A DNA stretch of 64,000 nt from contig NZ_MTCM01000001.1 in the NCBI RefSeq assembly GCF_002000245.1, positions 682,001 through 746,000 of the forward strand. The letters are read 5' to 3'. This document shows positions 54,733 to 63,086 of this stretch, piece by piece; position 1 is the stretch's first letter, and the number at the start of each line of letters is the position of its first letter. The position numbers and the translations under genes were made by a program. The stretch comes from Sphingobacterium sp. CZ-UAM. GTDB taxonomy: Bacteria; Bacteroidota; Bacteroidia; Sphingobacteriales; Sphingobacteriaceae. Below the pieces are notes generated by a model. That model saw only the letters and a list, made by a program, of their open reading frames with translations, was not told the DNA's origin and did not search any database.

Positions 54733-56118
54733 ATGAACATGAAAAGATTTTATTATTCTGCAGTAGTATTTACTGGTTTTTTTCTTGGAACGAACAGCCC
54801 CATCCAAGCCCAACAGATTGTCGGGGTAACCGAGGCTATACGTATGACTTTGGAACGCAATGTACAGATAAAGCAGGCCGAACTGAGCAAAGATCTCGCA
54901 GCTCAGGATTTATTTCAAGCAAAAAGTAATTTATTGCCGGACTTAAGTGCTTCAGTTGATCAAAATTTCCGTTATGGTTTTGCCTTCGATTTGACTTCGG
55001 CACAAATTGTCAATAATGCATGGACTAGAACAACCGCTGGGTCGGTAGGGTCAAGCGTGAATATATTTCAAGGCTTTCAACAAGTTAATCAAATAAAAGC
55101 AAATAAATTACAGTTAGAATCTGCAGCGACGCAGGTCGACAAGATAAAAAATGATCTTATTCTAAATGTATTGGTGAATTATTTAGAAGCCATCACAAAT
55201 CATGAAATGATGATTGCTAGTGAAGATCAGATTGCGTTGTCGAAACAACAATTCTCATTGGATTCTATTCAATTTGCTGTTGGAAATAAGACTATTGCTG
55301 ACCTTGCAAAATCAAAAAATCAGGTTGCTACGAATGAATTGAACAAAGTGAATTTGAAGAATTCATACGAAATGTCCTTGTTAACCTTGAAACAATTGAT
55401 GGAAATGCCTCCTGAAACAATAATTTCGTTGGAACGGCCAAGTTTAGAATCTGTTTTGCTAACTGCAGTAGATAAAAATGCAGTAGATGTATATCAAAAA
55501 GCATTAACAAGACAACCTGATATTCACAAATCTGCTTTGGATAAAGAAGCCGCATTAAAACAAATTGATATTGCAAAGGGTGGGTACTATCCAACGCTTA
55601 ATTTAAGTGTCAGCTATGGTACAAATTATTCATCTGCAACAACTAGGCAAACTGATCCATTAGATATCACAACAACATATCGCGTGCCTTTTAGCCGGCA
55701 AATATCGGATAACAAATCATTTTTCACTGGTTTATCACTCGCTGTCCCCATTTTTTCCAAGAATCAGAATAAAGTTAATGTAGCAAAGGCCAAAATTGGT
55801 TTAAAACAGGCTGAGGCAGCCGAACAATTAGCGAAGAACAATTTAAATAAAGCCGTCAATCAGGCGATTTTGGACGTAAGCGCAGCCAAACAAAAATATA
55901 CTTCGGCAACGACAGCTTTTGAAAGTGCTGAAACAGCTTATAAAGCAACTAAAGAACGGTACGATATCGGTATGGCAAATTCTTTGGAATTATTTACGGC
56001 ACAGACCGAACGAAACAAAGCGGAATTTGATCTAATTCAGGCAAAATATAATGTAATATTTAGATCCAAGATTATTGATTATTACTTAGGAAATCCAATT
56101 CAATTCGACAACAATTAA
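54733..56118 (+). CDS. TolC-family outer membrane efflux protein
   Basis: About 461 residues from ATG 54733. The signal peptide (KRFYYSAVVFTGFFLGTNSPIQAQ) is followed by two OEP repeats rich in long helices (QAKSNLLPDLSASVDQNFRYG, then TRQPDIHKSALDKEAALKQ and YDIGMANSLELFTAQTERNKAEFDLIQAKY-type segments). TolC trimers form the outer-membrane exit duct of efflux and type I secretion systems. The adaptor gene follows 21 nt downstream. No transporter gene of the inner membrane is found in the operon. Confidence 0.9.
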   Translation: MNMKRFYYSAVVFTGFFLGTNSPIQAQQIVGVTEAIRMTLERNVQIKQAELSKDLAAQDLFQAKSNLLPDLSASVDQNFRYGFAFDLTSAQIVNNAWTRTTAGSVGSSVNIFQGFQQVNQIKANKLQLESAATQVDKIKNDLILNVLVNYLEAITNHEMMIASEDQIALSKQQFSLDSIQFAVGNKTIADLAKSKNQVATNELNKVNLKNSYEMSLLTLKQLMEMPPETIISLERPSLESVLLTAVDKNAVDVYQKALTRQPDIHKSALDKEAALKQIDIAKGGYYPTLNLSVSYGTNYSSATTRQTDPLDITTTYRVPFSRQISDNKSFFTGLSLAVPIFSKNQNKVNVAKAKIGLKQAEAAEQLAKNNLNKAVNQAILDVSAAKQKYTSATTAFESAETAYKATKERYDIGMANSLELFTAQTERNKAEFDLIQAKYNVIFRSKIIDYYLGNPIQFDNN

Positions 56119-56139
56119 CCTATTTGATTAACAAAAACA

Positions 56140-57444
56140 ATGGCAAAGAAAAAACGTAGTGTAGTAAAGATTCTATTAATAGTCATAGCGCTCCTGGCAA
56201 TTTTTGTTTTTATCGGCTTTAAGGCCGGTTGGTTTGGAAAAGGAGATATTACTAAAGTCGCTGTAGACGTTGTGAAGGAAGCAGATGTGGATGAATTGGT
56301 GTCTGCCAGTGGAAAAATACAGCCAGAAATTGAAGTTAAGCTGAGTTCCGAGGTCTCGGGTGAGGTCGTTGAGCTTAATATCAAAGAAGGAGATTTTGTG
56401 AAGAAAGGACAAATCCTCTGTAGGATAAAGCCTGATATCTTACAGTCCGGCTACGATCGTTCTGTAGCTGCGATGAATTCACAGCGTGCCAACCTGGCGG
56501 CTGCCCAACAACAACTCAAACAGCAGGAAGAAAATTTTAAAAATGTAGCAGCAACCTACAAGAGGAATCAGGAGCTTTTTGAAAAACGGGTTATTTCTGC
56601 TGCTGAAATGGATAAAAGTTCTTCCGAATACTTTTCGACCCTTGCCGCAATTCAGGCCCAAAGGGAGACGGTACGGTCGACTAGGTATGCTATAGATCAA
56701 TCTCAAGCTTCTGTTAAAGAAGCCCAGGATAATCTGAACAGGACAACTATCTATGCTCCAACAGACGGTATTATTTCTTTATTGTCGATCGAACAGGGAG
56801 AGCGTGTCGTGGGAACAGCTCAAATGGCTGGTACGGAAATTATGCGCATTGCTAATATGTCTTCGATGGAAGTAAATGTGGATGTCAATGAGAACGATAT
56901 TAACAACGTGAGAGTAGGTAACCAAGCTGAAATTGAGGTGGATGCTTTTCAGGACCGAAAGTTTAAAGGTATTGTTACTGAAATTGCAAGCTCCTCCAAA
57001 AATATCGCTACGACAACTGCGACAACCTCGTCTACAGATCAAGTAACAAATTTTAATGTAAAGGTGCGTATCAGTGCAGAATCTTATCAGGATTTGATCA
57101 AAGAAAATGTCGCTTCACCGTTCAAACCCGGACTATCCGCTACAGTACAGATTTTTACGAAACATGACAAAGGCTTAGTGGTGCCTATCCAATCGGTTAC
57201 TGTGCGATCGGATGATAAGGATTCTACAAATACAAATAAGAAAATACAGGAATATGTCTTTGTTTTAAAAGATCAGACTGTAAAACAGGTTCCTATTAAA
57301 ACGGGAATCCAAGACGACAAAAATATTATTATCCTATCTGGATTGAAAAAGGGAGATCAGGTCGTTTCGCGACCATTCGACGCAATTTCCAAAACCCTGA
57401 AGGATGGTAGTAAAGTGGAAAAAGTAGATAAATCCCTGTTATAA
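56140..57444 (+). CDS. HlyD/MacA-type periplasmic adaptor protein
   Basis: A 434-residue membrane fusion protein. One N-terminal TM helix (about 9-27) is followed by a beta-barrel/lipoyl half (SGKIQPEIEVKLSSEVSGEV), a helical hairpin (about 105-205, with ANLAAAQQQLKQQEENFKNV), the second lipoyl half (TIYAPTDGIISLLSIEQGERV) and a C-terminal barrel domain (QSVTVRSDDKDST, then KKGDQVVSRPFDAISKTL). It would connect TolC to an ABC or RND pump; MacA is the closest type. A terminator follows directly, so the inner-membrane pump must be encoded elsewhere. Confidence 0.9.
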   Translation: MAKKKRSVVKILLIVIALLAIFVFIGFKAGWFGKGDITKVAVDVVKEADVDELVSASGKIQPEIEVKLSSEVSGEVVELNIKEGDFVKKGQILCRIKPDILQSGYDRSVAAMNSQRANLAAAQQQLKQQEENFKNVAATYKRNQELFEKRVISAAEMDKSSSEYFSTLAAIQAQRETVRSTRYAIDQSQASVKEAQDNLNRTTIYAPTDGIISLLSIEQGERVVGTAQMAGTEIMRIANMSSMEVNVDVNENDINNVRVGNQAEIEVDAFQDRKFKGIVTEIASSSKNIATTTATTSSTDQVTNFNVKVRISAESYQDLIKENVASPFKPGLSATVQIFTKHDKGLVVPIQSVTVRSDDKDSTNTNKKIQEYVFVLKDQTVKQVPIKTGIQDDKNIIILSGLKKGDQVVSRPFDAISKTLKDGSKVEKVDKSLL

Positions 57445-57470
57445 AATGGTATCCATATAATATTAATTAT

Positions 57471-57508
57471 AAAAGGGAGGTGTTTTTTTAAACACCTCCC
57501 TTTTTATT
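57471..57508 (+). terminator. Terminator of the efflux operon
   Basis: AAAAGGGAGGTGTTT pairs with AAACACCTCCCTTTT around a short loop, followed by TTTTATTTT. Confidence 0.85.
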
Positions 57509-57554
57509 TTCCTTTTAATTTATTAAATTTACATAACCCAACCACTGACAGCTT

Positions 57555-58523
57555 ATGAAAAGGCTATTGACTTATTTTAAATTTAACAAAACAGAGCAAA
57601 ATGGGTTCTTTGTTATATTGGTAGTAATCATTCTCTTTAGTATTATATATTCCCTTGTCAGTAGAAACGATAAAAATGATCCCATAGTTCATCAGGCTCG
57701 GGTTTTCGAGCAGTCATTTCGCGATTCAGCTGATGCCGTAGATTATCCCAATAGGAAATTTAAAGTAGCTGATGTCCATCTGGAAAAGAAAACAGCTCCC
57801 ATAGATCGGGATATAGGTGCTGACGATGACAACAGGGATACCAAGCTGTTTTATTTTGATCCCAATAATTTATCCATCGATAGCTGGCGTAGGCTTGGTC
57901 TTTCAGATAAGCAAATTGCGGTGATCAAGAATTACGAGAAAAAAGGGGGGCGGTTTAAAAATAAAAATGATGTTCGGAAAATGTATTCCATCAATGCAAA
58001 ATTATACGAAAAGCTCGAACCCTATATCCGTATTCAAGCGGAGAATATAGGTGCGGGCGCAACAGCTAAAGCTCCTCTACTTTACGATAAATTTGAAACC
58101 AACCATGCCGAACTTATCGATATTAATACCTGTGATACAACAGCCTTGATGAGCCTCAAAGGGATCGGAACAATTCTTTCTAAACGTATTTTGAAATATA
58201 AAGAGGTACTTGGCGGCTTCTATAGGATTGAGCAATTAAAGGAGGTTTATGGTGTTACTTCGGAGACATACGACCTCATTAAGGACTATATTACAGTGTC
58301 TAATTTAGAAGGAATCAAAAAAATCAATATTAACCAGATTGATGCCAATTCATTGGGCAAACATCCGTATCTTAGCCCGAAGGATGCGAAGTTAATAGTT
58401 AATTATCGAGATCAACATGGGAATTATACCAATATAGAAGACTTTACCAAGATAGGTACACTTTCGGATCTTGCTATTGCTAAAATCGCGCCGTATTTAA
58501 TATTTGAGAATGATTCAAGATAA
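57555..58523 (+). CDS. Membrane-anchored helix-hairpin-helix (ComEA-like) protein
   Basis: A 322-residue protein with one TM helix at about 19-36. Several HhH motifs follow: DSWRRLGLSDKQIAVIKNYEKKGG-type (about 110), LIDINTCDTTALMSLKGIGTILSKRI (about 195) and KININQIDANSLGKHPYLSPKDAKLIVNYRDQ-type (about 255). HhH repeats bind DNA non-specifically, and ComEA-like proteins take part in DNA uptake. The number of repeats is larger than in the usual small ComEA. It overlaps apt by 14 nt. Confidence 0.78.
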   Translation: MKRLLTYFKFNKTEQNGFFVILVVIILFSIIYSLVSRNDKNDPIVHQARVFEQSFRDSADAVDYPNRKFKVADVHLEKKTAPIDRDIGADDDNRDTKLFYFDPNNLSIDSWRRLGLSDKQIAVIKNYEKKGGRFKNKNDVRKMYSINAKLYEKLEPYIRIQAENIGAGATAKAPLLYDKFETNHAELIDINTCDTTALMSLKGIGTILSKRILKYKEVLGGFYRIEQLKEVYGVTSETYDLIKDYITVSNLEGIKKININQIDANSLGKHPYLSPKDAKLIVNYRDQHGNYTNIEDFTKIGTLSDLAIAKIAPYLIFENDSR

Positions 58524-59037
58524 ATTGAAATTGGAAATCCGGGATATTGTGGATTTTCCAAAACCGGGTATTGTATTCAAAGATATCACCCCTTTGTTGA
58601 AAGATGCTACACTATGTAATGAAATGATCGACGCGATTATTGACCAACTTCAAGGAATAGAAATCGATGCTATTGCAGGTATTGAAAGTCGTGGGTTTCT
58701 TTTCGGCTTTTTACTTGCGAACAGACTCGGCTTGCCCTTTATTCCTATTCGTAAACAAGGGAAATTACCATTTAAAACTATTTCCGAGTCTTATGCATTA
58801 GAATATGGTCAGGCAACAATAGAAATCCATGAAGATGCCTTCGAAAAAGGTAGCCGTATTCTGATCCATGATGATCTGCTGGCAACGGGTGGAACTGTCG
58901 TCGCGGCAAGCAAACTTATTGAAAAATTGGGCGGAGTGATTGCAGCCTATAGTTTTATCATTTCATTGGACTTTCTCAAAGCAAAAGGCAGATTGTCCCG
59001 GTTTAGTGACAGGATCTCCTCATTGGTGAGCTATTAA
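58510..59037 (+). CDS. apt: Adenine phosphoribosyltransferase
   Basis: A 175-residue purine salvage enzyme that makes AMP from adenine and PRPP. The start ATG 58510 is used (MIQDKLKLEIRDIVDFPKPG); the TTG at 58504 is the alternative. The PRPP-binding loop RILIHDDLLATGGT is at about 116-129, and IAGIESRGFLFG forms the adenine pocket. Length and motifs match E. coli Apt. The start lies inside the HhH gene, so translation is coupled. Confidence 0.95.
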   Translation: MIQDKLKLEIRDIVDFPKPGIVFKDITPLLKDATLCNEMIDAIIDQLQGIEIDAIAGIESRGFLFGFLLANRLGLPFIPIRKQGKLPFKTISESYALEYGQATIEIHEDAFEKGSRILIHDDLLATGGTVVAASKLIEKLGGVIAAYSFIISLDFLKAKGRLSRFSDRISSLVSY

Positions 59038-59069
59038 TATAAAATCTAAGTGTTGATTTAGACGATCTT

Positions 59070-59891
59070 ATGATACTCTTTGCAAATGCTAAAATAAATA
59101 TTGGGCTGCAGGTTACCGCTAAACGAGCGGATGGCTATCATGAACTGAATAGTATTTTCTATCCCTTACCAATTTATGATATTATCGAGCTATTAGAGAC
59201 GGATGCAGAGCATTGCGTATTGAGTGTACAAGGTAATCGCATACCAGGTAATACCGCGGATAATCTCTGTATAAAGGCTTATGGACTGTTAAAAAATGAG
59301 TTTGATATCCCGGCCGTCTCTATTGATCTGATCAAGCAGATTCCGATCGGAGCTGGGCTGGGCGGCGGATCAGCGGATGCATCTTTTGTATTGAAAGGAC
59401 TCAATGATCTGTTTCAATTAAACTTAACAAATGCTCAGTTAATGAAATACGCAGCCCAATTGGGGGCAGATTGCCCATTCTTTATTGCAAATACTCCTGT
59501 GTTTGCAACTGGAATAGGGACAGATTTTAAGGAGATATCACTCGATCTGAGTGAATACCATATGGCGGTTATTATGCCCGATATCCATGTTTCCACTGCC
59601 GAAGCTTACAGCGGTGTGAAACCAATGCCTTCAGCTGTCAATTTGGAAGAAGCAATTCGATTGCCTATTCAGGAGTGGAAATTTCATATTCGAAATGATT
59701 TTGAAGAGTCTATTTTTGAACGTTATCCACTGCTCAAAGAAATTAAAGAGGCTTTGTATCGCAAAGGCGCTATCTATACCTCAATGTCTGGCTCCGGTGC
59801 TGCAATCTATGCTATCTTCTGGGAAAAGATGGATTTAAACGAATTTTCCAAATACGGTAAGGTCTATTACCCCACTGTATTAAACAAATGA
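59070..59891 (+). CDS. ispE: 4-diphosphocytidyl-2-C-methyl-D-erythritol kinase
   Basis: A 273-residue GHMP kinase of the non-mevalonate isoprenoid pathway. Residues 5-11 (ANAKINI) carry the substrate-binding Lys/Asn, the glycine-rich ATP loop PIGAGLGGGSADAS is at 92-105, and the third GHMP motif MSGSGAAIYAIF is near 247. This indicates isoprenoid synthesis by the MEP route. It is the last gene of a short plus-strand run with apt and ends at a strong bidirectional hairpin. Confidence 0.95.
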   Translation: MILFANAKINIGLQVTAKRADGYHELNSIFYPLPIYDIIELLETDAEHCVLSVQGNRIPGNTADNLCIKAYGLLKNEFDIPAVSIDLIKQIPIGAGLGGGSADASFVLKGLNDLFQLNLTNAQLMKYAAQLGADCPFFIANTPVFATGIGTDFKEISLDLSEYHMAVIMPDIHVSTAEAYSGVKPMPSAVNLEEAIRLPIQEWKFHIRNDFEESIFERYPLLKEIKEALYRKGAIYTSMSGSGAAIYAIFWEKMDLNEFSKYGKVYYPTVLNK

Positions 59892-59901
59892 TATTAACCT
59901 G

Positions 59902-59942
59902 AAAAAAGCAATAGGCCTATATCTCGGCCTATTGCTTTTTTG
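59902..59942. terminator. Bidirectional terminator
   Basis: AAAAAAGCAATAGGCC and GGCCTATTGCTTTTTT are perfect arms with an 8-nt loop. It serves ispE (+) and the ATP-cone gene (-). Confidence 0.88.
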
Positions 59943-59952
59943 ATTGCTGATA

Positions 59953-60798
59953 TCAATATTCTTCTTCCACTTTATAATCTAGTAATTCACGCGCTTCTTT
60001 GAGGACCTTCTCTTTTCTTTCTGCGTTAAGTCCAAGGATATCCAGCTTATCCGGATTATTTACAAGATCTTTTACCAGGATCAGCTGGTTTTTCAACAGT
60101 TGTTGTTCTTCCAGGTCCGAAAGAGTTGTTAAGCAGGTGACGGGATAAAATACTGCTTTATCTACTCTTCTTTTGATACTGGTTTCTTTGGGATAATCCC
60201 ATGAGAGCAAATTGATACCATAATAGTTTGCGAAATCGATCGAATCTGAGGTAAAATAAGCGTTGGTAATAAGCCAGCCTTCCTGAAACTGCAATTTTTT
60301 GCCAAAAAAATTATAGTCAATTCCACTGATATCCTTGAACCTTGATAGGTAATACATTGGCGTTGTAACAGAAATCTTGGCATCAATATCATTCCTGAAC
60401 TTACATTCCGCCGTCATCAATTTACCGTCCTTATAAGCCACAACATCCAGTTCATGGGAAACAGCATGGCCATGTACCATCTGCCCAGTGGTACTTTCAT
60501 AACCGATCGAACGCAGCAAATGGGAAATATATTTTTCAAAATAAAAGCCTTCAGGTCCAAGATCACGTAATGCTTTTTTTAGGCTATATCGCGCAGCAAA
60601 AGAATTTCGGACAGTTTTCAGTTTATCGAAAGCCAGCTGATATAACTCTCTGGTCGAAATGCCGTCATATAATTCACTTACAACACTACTATATACCTCG
60701 TTCACCTGATCGGTATTTGCTCCAGAACGGGAAAGAGAGTGTTTTAAAGCCTCTCCATTAAAGGGAACTAATTCACCGGAATATTTTTTGACTTGCAT
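59953..60798 (-). CDS. ATP-cone / restriction-endonuclease-like fusion protein
   Basis: A 281-residue protein. Residues 1-85 form an ATP-cone domain (MQVKKYSGELVPFNGEALKH, then ISTRELYQLAFDKL), a nucleotide-binding module best known from ribonucleotide reductases and NrdR. Residues about 88-205 look like an Mrr-type PD-(D/E)xK nuclease: YFEKYISHLLRSIGYES, HELDVVAYKDG (D118) and TAECKFRN (E131, K133). A C-terminal helical part (LDILGLNAERKEKVLKEARELL) resembles a helix-hairpin-helix. No methyltransferase is adjacent, so this is not a normal restriction-modification pair. Confidence 0.8.
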   Translation of the reverse strand: MQVKKYSGELVPFNGEALKHSLSRSGANTDQVNEVYSSVVSELYDGISTRELYQLAFDKLKTVRNSFAARYSLKKALRDLGPEGFYFEKYISHLLRSIGYESTTGQMVHGHAVSHELDVVAYKDGKLMTAECKFRNDIDAKISVTTPMYYLSRFKDISGIDYNFFGKKLQFQEGWLITNAYFTSDSIDFANYYGINLLSWDYPKETSIKRRVDKAVFYPVTCLTTLSDLEEQQLLKNQLILVKDLVNNPDKLDILGLNAERKEKVLKEARELLDYKVEEEY

Positions 60799-60932
60799 GA
60801 ATATTTAATTTGATAAATACGAATATAAGAGATGTAATCCGAGAAATCGTATAAAAACTAATATTCTATTTCTAAACTTTTTTGGACCACCATTTGTTTA
60901 CATAAAGAAACAATACTTAAATAGAGATAATT

Positions 60933-61229
60933 ATGAGTAACCTATTGACATTTGCATTTGACAAGATTAAGGCTAAGATAAAGGATGATTGCATTGAGGA
61001 GAATATTGGCGCTTCTGAACGCGTGTTATCTGTAATTGCCGGCGGTTTTATTTTAGGTTTGGGCGTAAAAAAAATATTTAAATCACCGCTGACAGGGCTT
61101 TCAGGATTGACGCTTGGTGGGACTTTAATTTATCGAGGCGTAACCGGGCATTGTGATGTCAAAAAAATGCTGGAAGATAAGGATGTTAAAAAAGTCGAAG
61201 TAATTGAGCATCGTTATTTTGTTAAATAA
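60933..61229 (+). CDS. YgaP-like inner membrane protein (DUF2892)
   Basis: A 98-residue protein matching the small DUF2892 membrane domain: ENIGASERVLSVIAGGFILG (first helix), LSGLTLGGTLIYRGVTGHC (second helix) with the HC ending typical of the family. The N-terminal 25 residues form a charged extension. In E. coli this domain is the membrane part of the rhodanese YgaP; here no rhodanese is attached. Role unknown. Confidence 0.82.
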   Translation: MSNLLTFAFDKIKAKIKDDCIEENIGASERVLSVIAGGFILGLGVKKIFKSPLTGLSGLTLGGTLIYRGVTGHCDVKKMLEDKDVKKVEVIEHRYFVK

Positions 61230-61427
61230 CCCTGGCGAGCTATACTTCATCCACAATTATCTTGTTATATCATTTGTACAAGCTGCAAATTTTACTTTTT
61301 TGCAAGCTTTAACCTTCATGGTAACAATCGAGAGCGCGTCTCTACTTGGGCTTACCGCGGTTCGCTGTTGTTGCAGTACAACTATGAAACAAGTATAGTT
61401 GAAATTTAGATCCTAAAAATATTGGAT

Positions 61428-61472
61428 AAAATTAAGCTGCCGAAAATCATCTTTTCGGCAGCTTAATTTTTA
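61428..61472. terminator. Bidirectional terminator
   Basis: AAATTAAGCTGCCGAAAA and TTTTCGGCAGCTTAATTT are perfect arms around a 5-nt loop. It serves the DUF2892 gene (+) and ychF (-). Confidence 0.88.
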
Positions 61473-61493
61473 AAATATACTTTTATCAGCTAT

Positions 61494-62594
61494 TTACACA
61501 TTGAAACGGAAGTGCATAATGTCTCCGTCCTGAACAATATAAGTTTTTCCCTCTACAGCTAATTTGCCGGCCTCTTTTACCGCGCTTTCTGAGCCAAGAT
61601 TGACAAAATCATCGTATTTGATTACCTCTGCGCGGATAAAACCTTTTTCAAAATCTGTATGGATAACACCCGCTGCCTGAGGGGCAGTAAAACCTTTTTC
61701 AATTGTCCAAGCACGTACCTCCTGAACACCAGCGGTAAAATAAGTAGCTAAATTCAGGAGTGAATACGCCGCTCTAATTAATTTATGAACACCGGATTCC
61801 TCTAAACCAAGATCGTCCAAAAACATTTTGCGTTCTTCATAGCTCTCCAGTTGGGCAATTTCAGATTCAATTTGTGCTGAGATGATTAAAACTTCGGCTT
61901 TCTCATCCTTAACCGCTTCTTTTACACGTTCAACATACGCATTACCGGTATTAACAGAACCTTCATCAACATTGCATACATAAAGGACCGGTTTCGCTGT
62001 TAATAAAGCTAAGTCTTGAATAAATTCAAAATCTTCAGCTTCAATAGCGGCTGTACGAGCTGATTTTCCAGATTCTAAATGTTCTTTAACAATGGAAAGT
62101 ATATCAAAAGTCTTTTTTGCATCTTTATCACCGCCTGTTTTTGCCATTTTCTCCACTTTCTGGATACGTTTTACGACCGTATCCAAATCCTTTAATTGCA
62201 GTTCGGTATCGATGATTTCTTTATCTCTGATTGGATCTACTGAACCGTCCACATGAATGACATTACCATCATCAAAACATCTCAAAACGTGAATGATCGC
62301 ATTTGTCGTACGAATATTTCCCAAGAACTGATTCCCTAATCCTTCTCCTTTTGATGCGCCTTTTACCAATCCGGCGATATCAACGATTTCAATGGTATTC
62401 GGAACGATACGTTGTGGATTGACTAATTCAGCTAATTTATTTAGACGGGCATCCGGTACGGTAATTACCCCAACATTTGGTTCAATAGTACAAAATGGAA
62501 AGTTTGCTGCCTGTGCTTTCGCATTTGACAGACAGTTAAATAATGTTGATTTACCAACGTTTGGTAAACCTACGATACCGCATTGTAAAGCCAT
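61494..62594 (-). CDS. ychF: Redox-regulated ATPase YchF
   Basis: A 366-residue Obg-like ATPase. I use ATG 62594 (MALQCGIVGLPNVGKST) because a candidate promoter box occupies 62621-62628 and the longer frame begins with a non-ATG codon. The P-loop GLPNVGKS is at 9-16. The family replaces the G4 NKxD with an adenine-selective motif, and a C-terminal TGS domain follows (about 280-366, ending QDGDIMHFRFNV). YchF binds ribosomes and affects stress responses. Confidence 0.95.
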   Translation of the reverse strand: MALQCGIVGLPNVGKSTLFNCLSNAKAQAANFPFCTIEPNVGVITVPDARLNKLAELVNPQRIVPNTIEIVDIAGLVKGASKGEGLGNQFLGNIRTTNAIIHVLRCFDDGNVIHVDGSVDPIRDKEIIDTELQLKDLDTVVKRIQKVEKMAKTGGDKDAKKTFDILSIVKEHLESGKSARTAAIEAEDFEFIQDLALLTAKPVLYVCNVDEGSVNTGNAYVERVKEAVKDEKAEVLIISAQIESEIAQLESYEERKMFLDDLGLEESGVHKLIRAAYSLLNLATYFTAGVQEVRAWTIEKGFTAPQAAGVIHTDFEKGFIRAEVIKYDDFVNLGSESAVKEAGKLAVEGKTYIVQDGDIMHFRFNV

Positions 62595-62620
62595 ATATAG
62601 TGCAAATTTTTGAAATTGCA

Positions 62621-62628
62621 CAAAGATA
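62621..62628 (-). promoter_or_regulatory. Candidate -7 promoter element of ychF
   Basis: The minus strand reads TATCTTTG, a full match to TAnnTTTG, 26 nt before the chosen ATG. The -33 half is not evident. Confidence 0.42.
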
Positions 62629-62662
62629 GAAAATTCACTGTAATTTTTAACTATCTTGTACC

Positions 62663-63010
62663 ATGCTTCAGTGGTACAAAATTGACGATGCCCAATTTTT
62701 AAAGGATAAAGGGATAATAGAGCATAAGGTTGGTGGAAAGACCATTTGTCTAACTTGGTTTGAAGATCAATTGTACGCGTTTTCCAGAAAATGTCCGCAT
62801 GCGGGAGCTCCCTTGAAAAATGGTTGGTGTGAACGAGGGAAAGTGATCTGTCCCTTTCATCGGCATGAGTTTGATCTTGTGACAGGGAAAGGCAATCCTG
62901 CTCAGCATGATTTTATTCATATATACCCGGTCAAAGAAGAAGACAGTGCCTATTTTGTAGGTATTGAGACAGGTTTTTGGCAAAATTTTCTAGGTTCTAA
63001 AAGTAACTAA
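62663..63010 (+). CDS. Rieske [2Fe-2S] domain protein
   Basis: A 115-residue stand-alone Rieske ferredoxin-like protein. The cluster ligands are in CPHAGAPLKNG (Cys/His, about residues 48-50) and CPFHRHEFDLVTGKG (Cys/His, about 68-71). Such proteins are electron carriers similar to the NirD or dioxygenase ferredoxin type. It is divergent from ychF and 76 nt before gpsA. Confidence 0.9.
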   Translation: MLQWYKIDDAQFLKDKGIIEHKVGGKTICLTWFEDQLYAFSRKCPHAGAPLKNGWCERGKVICPFHRHEFDLVTGKGNPAQHDFIHIYPVKEEDSAYFVGIETGFWQNFLGSKSN

Positions 63011-63056
63011 AGTATCATATCTCTCCATGCAATCGCATATCTAAGCAGTAAATAAG

Positions 63057-63064
63057 TATATTTG
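63057..63064 (+). promoter_or_regulatory. Candidate -7 promoter element of gpsA
   Basis: TATATTTG matches TAnnTTTG, 23 nt before the gpsA ATG. No TTTG at the 19-nt distance is seen. Confidence 0.42.
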
Positions 63065-63086
63065 CTTTCGAAAACAAATTAAAAAC

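Noticed and set aside
59953..60798. Interpretation as a restriction-modification system
   Set aside because: No methyltransferase or specificity subunit is nearby; only a nuclease-like core fused to an ATP-cone is present.
61204..61398. 64-codon ORF after the DUF2892 gene
   Set aside because: It overlaps the end of the real gene, has unlikely composition and lies before a terminator shared by both strands.
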